This document shows positions 16,100 through 23,573 of a stretch of DNA of 56,326 nucleotides, in pieces. Positions within the stretch are counted from its first letter, which is position 1. Each line of letters starts with the position of its first letter. The stretch is from contig JARKQJ010000230.1 in the NCBI GenBank assembly GCA_029973955.1, forward strand, positions 1 to 56,326, written 5' to 3'. The position numbers and the translations under genes were made by a program. The notes under the pieces are model-generated. The model ran no database searches and was not told the DNA's origin. It was given only the letters and a program-made list of their open reading frames with translations. The stretch comes from Paludibaculum sp. GTDB taxonomy: Bacteria > Acidobacteriota > Terriglobia > Bryobacterales > Bryobacteraceae.

Positions 16100-17449
16100 A
16101 TGGCTACCGCCTTCGCGCCCGTTCAAGCCCAACAGCGAATCCAGAACATCGATTTCCTCCGCGGCTGCGCCGTCCTCGGCATCCTCGCCATGAACATCGC
16201 CGGCTTCGCCTTCTACCCCGCGGTCTATTCCGACCCCACCATCCAGGGCGGAGCCCAGGGCATCAACCTCTACACCTTCCTCGCCGCCGCCATCCTCTTC
16301 GACGGCAAAATGCGCGGTCTCTTTACCCTCCTCTTCGGCGCCGGCATCTGCCTCCTTTCCGGCCGCGCCGAACAGCGCGGCGCCTCCTCCGAAATCGCCG
16401 ACATCTACTACCGCCGCACCCTCTGGCTCCTGCTGCTCGGCGTCGCTCACGCCTTCCTTCTCTGGTGGGGCGAGGTCCTCTACCCCTATGCCGTCTGCGG
16501 ACTCATGCTCTTCGCATTCCGCCGCATCTCCCCCAAGGGCCTCCTCATCCTCGCATCCATCCTGTGCGCCCTTCTCATCGCCGGCGCATCTTACGAGGCC
16601 TACGACTCCGGCCAACAGCTCGAAAAGTACAACGCCGCTTCCAAGCTCAAAAAATCCGGCGCCCGGCTCACCGAGGAGCAGGAGGGCGACATCGCCAAGT
16701 GGGAAGAAACGCTCAAGTTCCTGAAGCCCAACGCCGCGGCCCTCAAAAAGAACCACGACCTCAATACCGGCGGCTTCGTCAAGAACATCAAGGCCCGCAT
16801 GGAGATGCTCGGCTACTTCCACCACGCCCCCCTCTACTCCCCCATGCTGTGGGACTTCCTCATCATGATGTTCGCCGGTATGGCCCTGCTCAAAACCGGT
16901 GTTCTCACCGGCCAGCGCTCCCCAGCCTTCTACGCCGCCATGGCCGCCGCCGGACTCGCCATCGGAATCCCCCTCCATCTGCTGCAACTCCGCATCATCC
17001 TCACCGGCTGGTTCAGCGTCGTCTCTCAATCCTGGGCCGCCACGGCCTATGAACCCGCCCGCATCGCCATGACTTTCGCCTACGTCGCGCTCGGCATGCT
17101 GCTGCTCAAGTCCGGCGCTCTGCAAGGCCTCACCCGCGCCCTCGCCGCCACCGGCCAGATGGCCCTCACCAACTACGTCATGCAGAGCGTTTTCTGTACC
17201 CTCGTCTTCAACGTCCTCGGCTGGCATGGCCGCCTCCAACGCCATCAGGTCTATTACGTCGTTGCCGCCATCTGGCTCGTGGAAATCGTCTGGAGCCCCC
17301 TCTGGCTCCGTTATTTCCGCTTCGGCCCCCTCGAATGGGCCTGGCGCTCCCTCACTTACTGGACCCGCCAGCCCTTCCGCATCCAGCCCGATCCGGGCCC
17401 TGCCCTTTGCCCCCATCCGGAGCCCCCCATCGAGCCGCAGGAGGCCTGA
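16100..17449 (+). CDS. DUF418 family membrane protein
   Basis: A 449-residue inner-membrane protein of the DUF418 group. Signatures are IDFLRGCAVLGILAMNIAGF at the N-terminus, FDGKMRGLFTLLFGAGICLLS, and YYRRTLWLLLLGVAHAFLLWWGEVLYPYA. The C-terminal DUF418 domain ends in SPLWLRYFRFGPLEWAWRSLTYW. A soluble insert of about 80 residues rich in Lys and Glu lies in the middle (KYNAASKLKKSG to NIKARMEML). Proteins of this type have acyltransferase-3-like topology; their function is not known. A GGGAGGGG ribosome site precedes the ATG. Confidence 0.85.
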   Translation: MATAFAPVQAQQRIQNIDFLRGCAVLGILAMNIAGFAFYPAVYSDPTIQGGAQGINLYTFLAAAILFDGKMRGLFTLLFGAGICLLSGRAEQRGASSEIADIYYRRTLWLLLLGVAHAFLLWWGEVLYPYAVCGLMLFAFRRISPKGLLILASILCALLIAGASYEAYDSGQQLEKYNAASKLKKSGARLTEEQEGDIAKWEETLKFLKPNAAALKKNHDLNTGGFVKNIKARMEMLGYFHHAPLYSPMLWDFLIMMFAGMALLKTGVLTGQRSPAFYAAMAAAGLAIGIPLHLLQLRIILTGWFSVVSQSWAATAYEPARIAMTFAYVALGMLLLKSGALQGLTRALAATGQMALTNYVMQSVFCTLVFNVLGWHGRLQRHQVYYVVAAIWLVEIVWSPLWLRYFRFGPLEWAWRSLTYWTRQPFRIQPDPGPALCPHPEPPIEPQEA

Positions 17450-17491
17450 TTTCCGGTCAGCGGACCGCGCGTCCACTGTAGTAAACTAATC

Positions 17492-17509
17492 TTGAAATCA
17501 GGATTTCAA
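17492..17509. promoter_or_regulatory. 18-bp palindrome upstream of fba
   Basis: TTGAAATC and GATTTCAA form a perfect 8+8 inverted repeat around a central AG, 33 bp before the fba start. It is the length and symmetry of a dimeric repressor site. A possible -10 (TAAACT, 17482-17487) lies just upstream, so the palindrome would cover the transcription start. The regulator is unknown. Confidence 0.5.
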
Positions 17510-17542
17510 CATCCTAATTGATTCACCCACAAGGAGATCCAT

Positions 17543-18553
17543 ATGCCCCTCGTTTCGATGCGGCAGCTTCTCGATGAAGCCGCAAAAGGCGGTTACGGCG
17601 TTGGCGCTTTTAACGTCAACAACATGGAACAGATCCAGGCCATCATGGAAGCGGCCCGCGAGACGGAGTCTCCCGTCATCATTCAGGCTTCGCGCGGTGC
17701 GCGTTCCTACTCCCAGGATCGCTTCCTCTATCACCTGATGCTCGCGGCCACCGAGCTCTATCCCGAAATCCCCACCGTTCTTCACCTCGACCACGGCAAC
17801 AGCCCCGAAACCTGCCAGTCCGCCATCGACCTCGGCTTCACCTCCGTCATGATGGACGGCTCCCTCCTGGCCGACGGCAAGACCCCCTCCAGCTACGAGT
17901 ACAACGTCGACGTCACCCGCAGGGTCGTCGCCGCCGCTCACGCCAAGGGCGTCACCGTCGAGGCTGAAATCGGCTGCCTGGGCGGCATCGAAGACGGCCA
18001 CGGCGCCGGCGGCAGCGGCATGGAGCACCTCACCGATCCTGCCCAGGCCGAACAGTTTGTCAAAGACACCAACTGCGACGCCCTCGCCATCGCCATCGGC
18101 ACCTCCCACGGCGCCTACAAGTTCACCCGCAAGCCCGACGGTGAAGTGCTCAAGATGGACGTCCTCATCGACATCCACAAGCGCCTCCCCACCACCCACC
18201 TCGTCATGCACGGCTCCTCTTCCGTCCCCAAGGACCTGCAGGACATCATCAATCAGTACGGCGGCAGCCTGAAGCCCACCTGGGGCGTCCCCGTCGAAGA
18301 GATCCAGCTCGGGATCAAGAACGGCGTCCGCAAGATCAACGTCGATACCGACAACCGTCTCGCCATGACCGGCGCCATCCGCAAGGTCCTCATGGAGACC
18401 CCCGAAAAGTTCGATCCCCGCGACTACTTGAAGCCCGCCCGCGAGGCCATGAAGAAGGTCGTCGCCCAGCGCATGGTCCAGTTCGGACAGGCCGGCAAGG
18501 CCAAATCCATCACGCCCATCCCGCTGCCGGAGATCGCCAAGCTCTACGCCTAA
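17543..18553 (+). CDS. fba: Class II fructose-bisphosphate aldolase
   Basis: This enzyme splits or forms fructose-1,6-bisphosphate in glycolysis, gluconeogenesis or the Calvin cycle using Zn2+. It has 336 residues. H81-L-D83-H84-G is the catalytic/zinc motif; further metal or phosphate motifs are EAEIGCLGG, GTSHGAYKF, HGSSSVP and KINVDTDNRLAMTGAIR. It belongs to the CbbA/longer class II group. A strong ribosome site (AAGGAG) lies 7 nt before the ATG. Codon choice is typical for a highly expressed housekeeping gene. A perfect palindrome upstream and a 9-bp-stem hairpin downstream suggest it is a single-gene transcript. Confidence 0.95.
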   Translation: MPLVSMRQLLDEAAKGGYGVGAFNVNNMEQIQAIMEAARETESPVIIQASRGARSYSQDRFLYHLMLAATELYPEIPTVLHLDHGNSPETCQSAIDLGFTSVMMDGSLLADGKTPSSYEYNVDVTRRVVAAAHAKGVTVEAEIGCLGGIEDGHGAGGSGMEHLTDPAQAEQFVKDTNCDALAIAIGTSHGAYKFTRKPDGEVLKMDVLIDIHKRLPTTHLVMHGSSSVPKDLQDIINQYGGSLKPTWGVPVEEIQLGIKNGVRKINVDTDNRLAMTGAIRKVLMETPEKFDPRDYLKPAREAMKKVVAQRMVQFGQAGKAKSITPIPLPEIAKLYA

Positions 18554-18589
18554 GGCCAACCAGCCTTCTGCGTTTGATCCCCCAAAGCA

Positions 18590-18613
18590 GAGGCCGGGCC
18601 CGCACCCGGCCTC
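18590..18613 (+). terminator. Hairpin after fba
   Basis: GAGGCCGGG and CCCGGCCTC form a perfect 9-bp stem with a 6-nt loop, followed by TCTTGC, a weak T tract. Located 37 nt after the fba stop, it is a likely terminator or transcript-stabilising hairpin. Confidence 0.6.
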
Positions 18614-18721
18614 TCTTGCAATTCCCTGCTATACTGAAAGTACATTTGATCGCTCCGCAGAACCTGGCTGAACCTACCTTCCGCCCCGTCTAGCCCGCCG
18701 TCAAATCAGAAAGAAAATCAC

Positions 18722-19036
18722 TTGAAAAACATCTTTGTAGGTAACCTGGATTTCGGAGCCACCGAAGCGAACGTGCGCTCCTGGTTTGAAGAGTACGGCG
18801 CCGTCGAGCGCGTCTCCATCGTCACCGATCGCGACACCGGCCGCTCCCGCGGCTTCGCCTTCGTTGAGATGAGCAACCCCGACGAGGCCGATCGCGCCAT
18901 CAACGCGCTCAACGGCGCCGCCGTCAACGGCCGCGCCCTCAACGTCAATGAAGCCCGGCCCCGCGAAAACCGCGCCCCCGGCGGCGGCGGTAACCGTGGC
19001 GGCGGCTTCCGCCAGCGTCGCGAATCCCGCTGGTAA
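18722..19036 (+). CDS. RRM-domain RNA-binding protein
   Basis: A 104-residue glycine-rich RNA-binding protein of the bacterial/cyanobacterial Rbp type. One RRM: RNP2 is IFVGNL (residues 4-9) and RNP1 is RGFAFVEM (43-50). The tail from residue 80 is Arg/Gly-rich (NRAPGGGGNRGGGFRQRRESRW). Such proteins bind single-stranded RNA and are often cold-induced. The TTG at 18722 fits the RRM start exactly, and no ATG or GTG is available nearby. The leader from the fba hairpin is about 100 nt and holds a TATACT at 18630-18635. A hairpin follows the stop. Confidence 0.9.
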   Translation: MKNIFVGNLDFGATEANVRSWFEEYGAVERVSIVTDRDTGRSRGFAFVEMSNPDEADRAINALNGAAVNGRALNVNEARPRENRAPGGGGNRGGGFRQRRESRW

Positions 19037-19055
19037 CCAGTAAGTTCTTAAGCCC

Positions 19056-19080
19056 GCCCGGCCGCCCACCGCGGCCGGGC
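19056..19080 (+). terminator. Hairpin after the RRM gene
   Basis: GCCCGGCCGC and GCGGCCGGGC form a perfect 10-bp stem with loop CCACC, 20 nt after the RRM stop, followed by TCTTCCGTCT. Probable terminator or attenuator, 23 nt before the next start codon. Confidence 0.6.
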
Positions 19081-19102
19081 TCTTCCGTCTGCAAGGAGTC
19101 CT

Positions 19103-19312
19103 GTGGCCAGATCTAATTCAACCTTCAACAAACGCCAGAAAGAAATGGCCCGCCTCGAGAAGCGCCAGGAAAAAGAAGCTCGCCGCCTCCAACGGAAAGA
19201 CACCAAGATCTCTCCTGACTCCCCGGAAGCCCTCGGCTCCATCGAAGATCTCCTCCCCCCCGACGCCCTAAATACCCCCACTCCCCCCTCCTCTTCCGGC
19301 GAATCCCTCTAG
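19103..19312 (+). CDS. Small highly basic protein (69 aa)
   Basis: A 69-residue protein. The N-terminal half is a strongly basic coiled-coil-like helix (STFNKRQKEMARLEKRQEKEARRLQRK); the C-terminal half is acidic and then Pro/Ser-rich. Similar 'NKRQ-E-ARLEKRQ' small proteins occur in other bacteria with unknown function. An ideal ribosome site (AAGGAG, 5 nt before the GTG) makes it a convincing gene. It could bind nucleic acid or the ribosome, but this is a guess based on charge and on the neighbouring RNA-binding protein gene. Confidence 0.7.
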   Translation: MARSNSTFNKRQKEMARLEKRQEKEARRLQRKDTKISPDSPEALGSIEDLLPPDALNTPTPPSSSGESL

Positions 19313-19346
19313 CCCCCCGCTTCGCCGCCAATTTACAATGGAGGGG

Positions 19347-19640
19347 ATGAGCGAACGTGAAGCCCCTCTGCCTCCCCCTACCTTCGATTTCCTAGTCCTC
19401 AGCCTCCGCATGCAGGCCGAAATGAGCCTCGGCATTGGTCCCGAATTGGAAGGCGCCCCCCCCAAAGACCTCCGCGTCGCCCGCCACTTCATTGACCTCC
19501 TCGCGCTCCTTCAGGACAAGTGCAAAGGCAACCTCTCCCTCGAAGAACAGCGCCTCCTCGATAATACCGTCACCGAACTCCGCTTTCGCTTCATTCAGGC
19601 CCAAACCGAATCCCCGGCCGTGCCCCCTCAGAATGGCTGA
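19347..19640 (+). CDS. DUF1844 protein
   Basis: A 97-residue protein with the DUF1844 pattern: FDFLVLSLRMQAEMSLG, then DLRVARHFIDLLALLQDKCKGNLSLEEQRLLDNTVTELRFRF. These small helical proteins are common in Acidobacteriota and Deltaproteobacteria and have no established function. Two ATGs are possible, 19338 and 19347. The later one is preferred because TACAAT (19334-19339), a good -10 box, overlaps the first and ends 7 nt before the second. The stop overlaps the next gene by 8 nt, starting an operon with the PhnP-like hydrolase and ribF. Confidence 0.85.
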   Translation: MSEREAPLPPPTFDFLVLSLRMQAEMSLGIGPELEGAPPKDLRVARHFIDLLALLQDKCKGNLSLEEQRLLDNTVTELRFRFIQAQTESPAVPPQNG

Positions 19641-20418
19641 TCCGCGCCGCCTGAAACTCACCGTCCTCGGCTCCGGCACTTCCGTCGGCGTCCCCACCAT
19701 CGGCTGCAACTGCAAAGTCTGCCGCTCCACGGACCCCCGCGACCGCCGCCTCCGCCCCTCCGTTTGCCTCCGCTGGGACGGCCATACCGTCATGATCGAC
19801 ACCGGCCCCGACTTCCGCCAGCAGGCCCTCACCCACCAACTGGAGCGCATCGACGCGGTCTTCTACACCCACGCCCACGCCGACCATATCCTCGGCATCG
19901 ACGACCTCCGCCCCTTCAACTACCACCAGAAGGAACCTATCCCCATCTACGCCGCCGCCTCCGCCATGGACGTCATCCGCCACGTCTTCAGCTACATCTT
20001 CCACGACGGCCCCACCGAATCTTCGCGCCCCAAAATCTCTACCCAGATCTTCGCCTCTGAGCCCATCCCCGTCCACGGCATCGACTTCCTCCCCATCCCT
20101 GTGCGCCACGGCTCCGGCGAGTGCCACGGCTTCCGCTTCGGCCGCAACGCCTACCTCACCGATCACAGCGAAATCCCCGAATCCTCCCTCCAGCTTCTCG
20201 AAGGCCTCGACGTCCTCTTCCTCGACGCCCTTCGCTACAAACCCCATCCCACCCACTCCACCATCGACTCCTCCCTGAAAACCGTCCAGCGCCTCCAGCC
20301 CCGCCGCACCTACTTCACCCACATCTCCCACGACCTCCTCCACGAGCGCGCCCAAAGCCTCCTCCCCCCCAACGTCCTCCTCGCCTACGACGGCCTCGAA
20401 ATCGACCTGGAGGCCTGA
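19633..20418 (+). CDS. PhnP-like metallo-beta-lactamase-fold phosphodiesterase
   Basis: A 261-residue cytosolic MBL-fold hydrolase. The start (KLTVLGSGTSVGVPTIGCNCKVCRS) with GC-N-C--C is the PhnP/YycJ-like signature. THAHADHILGIDDLRP is the intact HxHxDH metal motif. ITDHSEIP-type and THISHD segments supply the remaining ligands. PhnP proper cleaves cyclic ribose phosphates in phosphonate breakdown, but no phn genes are nearby, so a general cyclic phosphodiesterase role is likelier. The ATG at 19633 overlaps the DUF1844 stop; ribF starts 8 nt after its stop. Confidence 0.85.
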   Translation: MADPRRLKLTVLGSGTSVGVPTIGCNCKVCRSTDPRDRRLRPSVCLRWDGHTVMIDTGPDFRQQALTHQLERIDAVFYTHAHADHILGIDDLRPFNYHQKEPIPIYAAASAMDVIRHVFSYIFHDGPTESSRPKISTQIFASEPIPVHGIDFLPIPVRHGSGECHGFRFGRNAYLTDHSEIPESSLQLLEGLDVLFLDALRYKPHPTHSTIDSSLKTVQRLQPRRTYFTHISHDLLHERAQSLLPPNVLLAYDGLEIDLEA

Positions 20419-20426
20419 CCCGCGCC

Positions 20427-21425
20427 ATGTCCTCCCTGCGCATCTTCCGCTCTCTCGCTGAAGCCGCCGCCGGTTTCTCGCCCTCCGCCGTCACCATCGG
20501 CAACTTCGACGGTGTCCACACCGGCCACTCCGAGCTCATGCGCCGCACCGTCGCCATCTCCGCCCGTCTCCAAGCCAAACCCTCCGCCCTCACCTTCCAC
20601 CCGCACCCCACCACCATCGTCGCCCCCGAACGCGCGCCCCGCCTCCTCACCACCCCCGATGAGCGCTGCGCCCTCATGGCCTCCGAAGGCATCCGCCAGG
20701 TCCTCATCCTGCCTTTCAATGAGGCCATCTCCGTCCTCACCCCCGTCCAGTTCTTCCAGAACGTCCTCATCGGCATCCTCGGTGCCCGCGCCCTCGTCGT
20801 CGGCGACAACTTCCACTTCGGCAAAGGCCAGTCCGGCCGCATCTCCGACCTCCGCGCCCTCGCCGCCCAGTTCGGTATCGAAGTCGATATCGCCCCCTTG
20901 CTCACCTGCCGCGGCGTGCGCGTCTCTTCCTCCGAAATCCGCCGGCTCCTGGCGACTGGCCACGTCTCCCAAGCCAACCGCATGCTCGGCCGGCCCTATG
21001 CCATCGCCGGCTCCATCGTCCGCGGCGAAGGCCGTGGCTCCCGCGAGACTGTCCCCACGCTCAACCTCGAAACCTCCTCCCTCGACGACTCCACCGTCGC
21101 CCTCCCCGCCCCCGGCGTCTACGTCACCCGCACCGAAGACCTCGACGCCGACTCGCACTGGAACTCCATCACCAACGTCGGCTTCCGTCCCACCTTCGAT
21201 GGACGCCACCTCACCATCGAAACCTTTCTCCTCGCCGACCTCACCGCCCCGGCCCCCCGCCGCATCCGCGTCGAGTTCCTGCGCCGCCTGCGCCCCGAGC
21301 GCCGTTTCGATTCCTCCGCCGAACTCCGCGCCCAGATCCTCGCCGACGTCGCAATCTCCCGCGCCTTCTTCCGACGCCTCGCCCGCTTCACGCCATCGCT
21401 AATGTCACGGCGCCGCCCACGCTGA
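20427..21425 (+). CDS. ribF: Bifunctional riboflavin kinase/FAD synthetase
   Basis: RibF turns riboflavin into FMN and then FAD. It has 332 residues. The N-terminal adenylyltransferase domain shows VTIGNFDGVHTGHSELM and VSSSEIRRLLATG; the C-terminal kinase domain shows GRGSRETVPTLNLE and TNVGFRPTFDG, with IETFLL near the end. Third gene of the operon with DUF1844 and the PhnP-like gene. The last 38 bp overlap the convergent MgtC-like gene. The final residues (TPSLMSRRRPR) are poorly conserved and may be a stop-codon extension. Confidence 0.93.
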   Translation: MSSLRIFRSLAEAAAGFSPSAVTIGNFDGVHTGHSELMRRTVAISARLQAKPSALTFHPHPTTIVAPERAPRLLTTPDERCALMASEGIRQVLILPFNEAISVLTPVQFFQNVLIGILGARALVVGDNFHFGKGQSGRISDLRALAAQFGIEVDIAPLLTCRGVRVSSSEIRRLLATGHVSQANRMLGRPYAIAGSIVRGEGRGSRETVPTLNLETSSLDDSTVALPAPGVYVTRTEDLDADSHWNSITNVGFRPTFDGRHLTIETFLLADLTAPAPRRIRVEFLRRLRPERRFDSSAELRAQILADVAISRAFFRRLARFTPSLMSRRRPR

Positions 21426-22635
21426 GCATCAACACAAACGCCACCAGCAGCGCCCGCCCGTATTCCCGGCTCCCCATCACATAACTCGCGGCCGTCTTGA
21501 ACACCCCGTTCGCCGCCACTGCCACCAGCAGCGCCACCACCGTCTGCACTCCGCCCAACTGCCCGTCTCGCATCATCCCGGCCAGCGAAAATGCGATCGC
21601 GTCCACATCCACTGAGCCGCCCACCGCGCTCGTCGCCATCGCGCCCGCCGATCCAAACTCCGCCGTTCCCCACCGCGCCAGAAATCGCACCAGCACAAAA
21701 ATCGCGCCGAACTTCAGCGCCGGTCCCAGCCGGAACGGGTTGCCCAACTTCACCGCCTCTGCCGTCGAGCCCCGCGTCTCCGACCGCGAGTTCAGCCACC
21801 ACGCATAGCCCAACCCCACCACGGTCATCGCCGCAAACGGAATCCACGCCGCCGTCAGCAGTGGCCCCCCGGCCAGCCAAAGCAGCGCCAGAACTCGCGG
21901 GCCCTGCACCACGTTCGACAGTACCGCCGCCGCTGCAAGCTCCTTCGCCCGATCCGGGTCTTCTTTCACCTCTTTCGCGAAACTCAGCGTCGCCGCCGTC
22001 GTCGAGCCGATCCCACCCACCAGCGCCGTCAGCAACAGGCCCCGCTTCTGCCCCAGATGCTTCTGCAGGAAGTAACCCAGGTAGCTGATCGAGCTGACCA
22101 GGATCACGAACATCCAGATCCGCCGCGGATTGAGCGCCCCGTACGGCCCGTAGGACCCGTCCGGCAGCACCGGCAGGATCACGAAGATCACCGCCAGATA
22201 TCGCAGAGTGTCCCAATACTCCTGCTCCGTCAGCACCTCCCGCACAAACCGCCGCAGCGCATCCCGCGCATCCAGAAACAGCGCCAGAATCACCGTCAGC
22301 GCGATCGCCAGCTCCGATCCATGCTCGATCGACGGCGTCGCTGTCAGCACGCACAGCAGGAACGTCACCACCGCCACCATCTCCGTGGTCACGCCCGTCC
22401 GCCCCGGCGTCTGCATCCGGAAAATCACCAGCATCGCCGTCAGCGCCGCCAGCGCCCCAATCGTCAGCAGCGGCTGGTTCATCAGCCCGCACAATCCGCC
22501 CGCCAACCCGATGCTGACGAAATCTCTCAGCCCCGCATGACGCTCTTCCCGGTCCGACTCACGCTCCACGCCGACGATCAATCCGATCAGCAGCGCCTCG
22601 CCCATCGTCACCCAATCCGGAGGCAGCGTCATCAT
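21388..22635 (-). CDS. MgtC/SapB-DUF4010 membrane protein
   Basis: A 415-residue inner-membrane protein. The N-terminal about 140 residues match MgtC/SapB (LLIGLIVGVERESDREERHAGLRDFVSIGLAGGLCGL), with its conserved Glu-Arg. The rest is a DUF4010 domain (RYLAVIFVILPVLPDGSYGPYGALNPRRIWMFVILVSSISYLGY, then GGIGSTTAATLSFAK). About twelve membrane segments in total. MgtC-like proteins influence Mg2+ homeostasis and ATP synthase; the fused form is uncharacterised. Convergent overlap with ribF is 38 bp. No Mg2+-sensing leader is visible in the 64-nt gap upstream. Confidence 0.85.
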   Translation of the reverse strand: MMTLPPDWVTMGEALLIGLIVGVERESDREERHAGLRDFVSIGLAGGLCGLMNQPLLTIGALAALTAMLVIFRMQTPGRTGVTTEMVAVVTFLLCVLTATPSIEHGSELAIALTVILALFLDARDALRRFVREVLTEQEYWDTLRYLAVIFVILPVLPDGSYGPYGALNPRRIWMFVILVSSISYLGYFLQKHLGQKRGLLLTALVGGIGSTTAATLSFAKEVKEDPDRAKELAAAAVLSNVVQGPRVLALLWLAGGPLLTAAWIPFAAMTVVGLGYAWWLNSRSETRGSTAEAVKLGNPFRLGPALKFGAIFVLVRFLARWGTAEFGSAGAMATSAVGGSVDVDAIAFSLAGMMRDGQLGGVQTVVALLVAVAANGVFKTAASYVMGSREYGRALLVAFVLMLSVGGAVTLAMA

Positions 22636-22699
22636 ACTGTTTCAGATTCGATTCTCCGACAATCCGGCTTCAAAATGCAGCACATTGTCAGGAGCTCGT

Positions 22700-23386
22700 C
22701 TAAATCACCTCCACCGTAATCCCCCGGAACCCCACCCTCGACTCATGGTGCTGAAACGCAATCGCCGTCTTCCGCTTCTCCAGCTTCTCCAGCATCCGGG
22801 CGCTCCCCACTTTCCTCAACGCCAAAGCCTTCATCAACTCCTCCGACCGTAACCCGAACGCCAGCACCTTCCGGCCATTGATCCAATGCTCCACCTCCGA
22901 CTGCCGCACCACCAGCCGCCCCGTGTTCCACTCGCCCGCCCGCTTCGCCGCCCGCTCCACCGGCGGCAGGTAGTTGTACAAAGCCCCCGAAGCGTGCAAC
23001 GGACTATCCGCCCCCGCCCGTGACTCGTCATCCACCAACTGAAACTCAAAACCGAGCGAGGTCTCGTGCAGAAACTCCCCCTGCGCGTCCTTCAGATGAT
23101 CCGTCGCCTGCGCCTGAATCAGGTACTTGATTCCCGTGTTGGCCCCCGGCGACACCATCCATTCAAACCTCAAATCGAATCGCTCATAGCTCTCCGCCGT
23201 CCACAGATCGCACTGCCGCCGCGCGTCCGCAATCGACTCCAGCATCCCGTCGTGAATCCACCAACTCACCTCCGGCCCCGTCTCCTGCGTCGGTGTCCGG
23301 AAATTCCGGAACGTCACGCCATCAAACAATGCGGTCTCCCCCGGCCACCCTGCCGCCAGTCCGAACAGCAACTCCCTGCGTCTCAT
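22700..23386 (-). CDS. Exported DUF1080 (3-keto-glycoside hydrolase-like) protein
   Basis: A 228-residue protein with a DUF1080 domain (WWIHDGMLES, FDLRFEWMVSPGANTGIKYLI, LGFEFQLVDD, VRQSEVEHWINGRKV, IAFQHHESRVGFRGITVE). The family has a jelly-roll fold and includes 3-keto-disaccharide/glucoside hydrolases; it is very common in planctomycetes and acidobacteria. The start at 23386 gives MRRRELLFGLAAG, an Arg-rich export signal (Tat-like, though the full SRRxFLK motif is not present). On the minus strand TAGAAT ends 8 nt before this ATG, a possible leaderless promoter. Confidence 0.8.
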   Translation of the reverse strand: MRRRELLFGLAAGWPGETALFDGVTFRNFRTPTQETGPEVSWWIHDGMLESIADARRQCDLWTAESYERFDLRFEWMVSPGANTGIKYLIQAQATDHLKDAQGEFLHETSLGFEFQLVDDESRAGADSPLHASGALYNYLPPVERAAKRAGEWNTGRLVVRQSEVEHWINGRKVLAFGLRSEELMKALALRKVGSARMLEKLEKRKTAIAFQHHESRVGFRGITVEVI

Positions 23387-23513
23387 CACTCTGAATTCTA
23401 GCAGTGCGCTCTTTCCGCGCACTCCCCCCGGCGCTACTGGGCGGCCGTAAAGATAGCCTTCTCTCCCTCTTCTCTCGCTCCCCTATTCCCTGCTGAGTTG
23501 TGTTACTATCTGT

Positions 23514-23562
23514 CTTCCGATAGCTACAACATCGGAAGCTGCCTGCAGGGGTGTTGGCAGCT
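23514..23562 (+). promoter_or_regulatory. Tandem stem-loops in the leader of the epimerase gene
   Basis: Two hairpins lie back to back in front of the ribosome site. CTTCCGAT/ATCGGAAG has a perfect 8-bp stem with a 9-nt loop (23514-23538). AGCTGCC/GGCAGCT has a 7-bp stem with a 12-nt loop (23537-23562). The ribosome site AGGGGG follows at 23563-23568. The layout is that of an RNA switch, leader-peptide-free attenuator or protein-binding RNA. I do not recognise a known riboswitch class. Confidence 0.5.
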
Positions 23563-23573
23563 AGGGGGTACGC

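Noticed and set aside
18601..18640. TTGCAA near TATACT as a promoter for the RRM gene
   Set aside because: Spacing is only 8 bp; the TATACT may be a -10 box, but no suitable -35 is present.
23514..23573. Known riboswitch (c-di-GMP, preQ1 or similar) upstream of the epimerase gene
   Set aside because: The conserved loop nucleotides of these classes are absent; only generic hairpins are seen.
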